Assembly: GCF_038561935.1 (NCBI RefSeq)
Contig: NZ_CP102770.1
Coordinates: 2,914,001 to 2,978,000 of the forward strand
Length of the DNA: 64,000 nt
DNA from: Myxococcus stipitatus
Lineage (GTDB): Bacteria; Myxococcota; Myxococcia; Myxococcales; Myxococcaceae
Direction of reading: 5' to 3'
Below are positions 63,300 through 64,000 of this stretch, piece by piece. Position numbers and translations under genes: made by a program. The notes below the pieces were generated by a model. The model worked only from the letters and a program-made list of their open reading frames with translations, had not been told where the DNA came from and ran no database searches. Position 1 is the stretch's first letter. Each line of letters starts with the position of its first letter.

Positions 63300-64000
63300 T
63301 GGGCGCTCCCGCTTCGGTGGTTCGACGTGGCCACGAGCAAGCGAGTCCGGCGCCATGCTGCCTGTTCAGCTTCCCGATTCGCCTTCTGCTGAAGGTCCCA
63401 CTGCTGGAGCTTGGCGCGTGCGCCGTCCAATCCGCGGAGTGCTTCGCCCCAGACGTCGCGGGAGGGCTCCAGCTTGCCGAGCGCATCGAGTGAGCGCTGG
63501 GCGATGGCGAGAAGGCTCTCCGAGCTTTCATCGGGCGAGGCAACCCTGGCCAGCATCTCCGTCAGCCGGTTGATGCCCCCGTGGCGCTGACCATCGGCCA
63601 TGAGGACTTCCCCCGCGTCCATCTGCGCGATGACCTGGCAGTAGCCCTTTCGCTTGAAGCGACTCAGTCGCTTGCGGATGACCTGGAGGTCCACGGAGGC
63701 GGCCCCAGTGACCTGCTGCGCGTTGGGACGCTCGACGTAGCGGGCAAACGGCTGGCGCAGAATGGGACCGAACATCGCTTCCACGTTGAGTGGCTGACCT
63801 CGGTGATGCTCGGGGGTGGGGCGAGGACTGGCGTTCGCGGGGTTCCAGCTCGGGAGGTAGTAGAGCCGCGCCACGTCCTTGCAGGAGGCATCCGCCTTCA
63901 ACGCGGCGGTGGCTTGCGCGGCGAGGCCCAAGAACTCCATGAGGCGTGGCCAGAGGCGGTCAGCCCACCGGCTGGGTGACCCGACGGGCACGGGTTCGCT
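63296..64000 (-). CDS. Primase-like protein of the integrated element, partial
   Basis: The visible part is 234 codons of a gene whose 5' end lies beyond the window; the frame is open to base 64000. The segment ALKADASCKDVARLYYLPSWNP resembles the conserved end of phage and plasmid primase/polymerase domains (D-x-x-x-K-D-x-x-R-x-x-Y-L-P). The rest is a Lys/Arg/Glu-rich helical region (RVASPDESSESLLAIAQRSLDAL). With the following SF3 helicase it may form a split primase-helicase. No zinc motif is visible in this part. Confidence 0.6.
   Translation of the reverse strand, partial: SEPVPVGSPSRWADRLWPRLMEFLGLAAQATAALKADASCKDVARLYYLPSWNPANASPRPTPEHHRGQPLNVEAMFGPILRQPFARYVERPNAQQVTGAASVDLQVIRKRLSRFKRKGYCQVIAQMDAGEVLMADGQRHGGINRLTEMLARVASPDESSESLLAIAQRSLDALGKLEPSRDVWGEALRGLDGARAKLQQWDLQQKANREAEQAAWRRTRLLVATSNHRSGSAQ

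Larger units (their letters stand above)
60249..64000 (-). mobile_element. Integrated element at the 3' end of ssrA, one end only
   Basis: Immediately after the tmRNA gene lie a tyrosine integrase, an excisionase-like protein, an SF3 helicase and a primase-like gene, all on the minus strand and overlapping by 4 nt. The integrase ends 48 bp from the tRNA-like domain, the usual place of an att site. The other end of the element is beyond 64000, so its size and cargo are unknown. The gene order fits phage satellites, prophages or genomic islands. Confidence 0.75.

Noticed and set aside
63297..63356. Longer ATG-like start of the SF3 helicase gene
   Set aside because: It would give a 61-nt overlap with the upstream gene, while GTG 63299 gives the same 4-nt overlap pattern seen between all genes of this operon.

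Overview
The window is high-GC chromosomal DNA from a myxobacterium, most likely of the Myxococcaceae/Archangiaceae group. Several signs agree: eukaryote-like Ser/Thr kinases with zinc-ribbon, PEGA or formylglycine-enzyme-like tails, DUF4388 (PATAN) and TPR signalling proteins, a very long Gly/Pro-rich IF2, and a tmRNA tag ANDNVELALAA. Genes are dense and start on ATG, GTG and several TTG codons. Many neighbours overlap by ATGA or GTGA.

Left part (1-29.4 kb). A MaoC-like fragment and an isocitrate lyase/PEP mutase family protein are followed by a DNA-alkylation repair pair (Ada sensor fused to AlkA, then a separate Ogt), cystathionine beta-synthase, and the AmgK-MurU muropeptide sugar recycling pair with a good promoter. 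Then come a PP2C phosphatase, a DUF192 protein and TrmL. Next is a 1.7-kaa PATAN/DnaJ/TPR protein whose middle is about 145 tandem EARLAE-type hexads. It is followed by a receiver-PATAN-transmembrane-TPR protein, TsaD and RsmA. A second cluster holds deoxynucleoside kinase, PanB, PanC, SmpB and an SspB-like ClpXP adaptor. A kinase, DUF971, an HD-GYP protein, an envelope pair and a nitrilase-family amidase complete this part.

Middle (29.4-43 kb). This is the conserved transcription/translation block rimP-nusA-ylxR-infB-DUF503-rbfA-truB-rpsO-pnp, followed by a membrane protein, an M23 peptidase and dUTPase. The rimP leader can fold into two mutually exclusive hairpins, the second an intrinsic terminator just before the ribosome-binding site. 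The rpsO leader has a near-consensus promoter and a structured 5' UTR.

Right part (43-59.9 kb). A zinc-ribbon (pseudo)kinase with a sulfatase-modifying-factor domain, an orphan ABC substrate-binding protein, purB and convergent purC come first. Then follow a lipoprotein, a small twin zinc-finger protein, an HtrA protease, a CFI-box protein with a thioredoxin, an OmpA/TSP3 outer-membrane protein and an active/inactive M16 protease pair.

End (59.9-64 kb). The tmRNA gene ssrA is followed directly by an integrated element read toward it: tyrosine integrase, excisionase-like HTH protein, SF3 helicase and a primase-like gene running off the window. All four overlap by 4 nt. The order int-xis-primase/helicase at ssrA resembles phage satellites and islands. 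The window therefore holds the tmRNA, SmpB and a candidate SspB adaptor, so most of the trans-translation tagging and delivery pathway is present.
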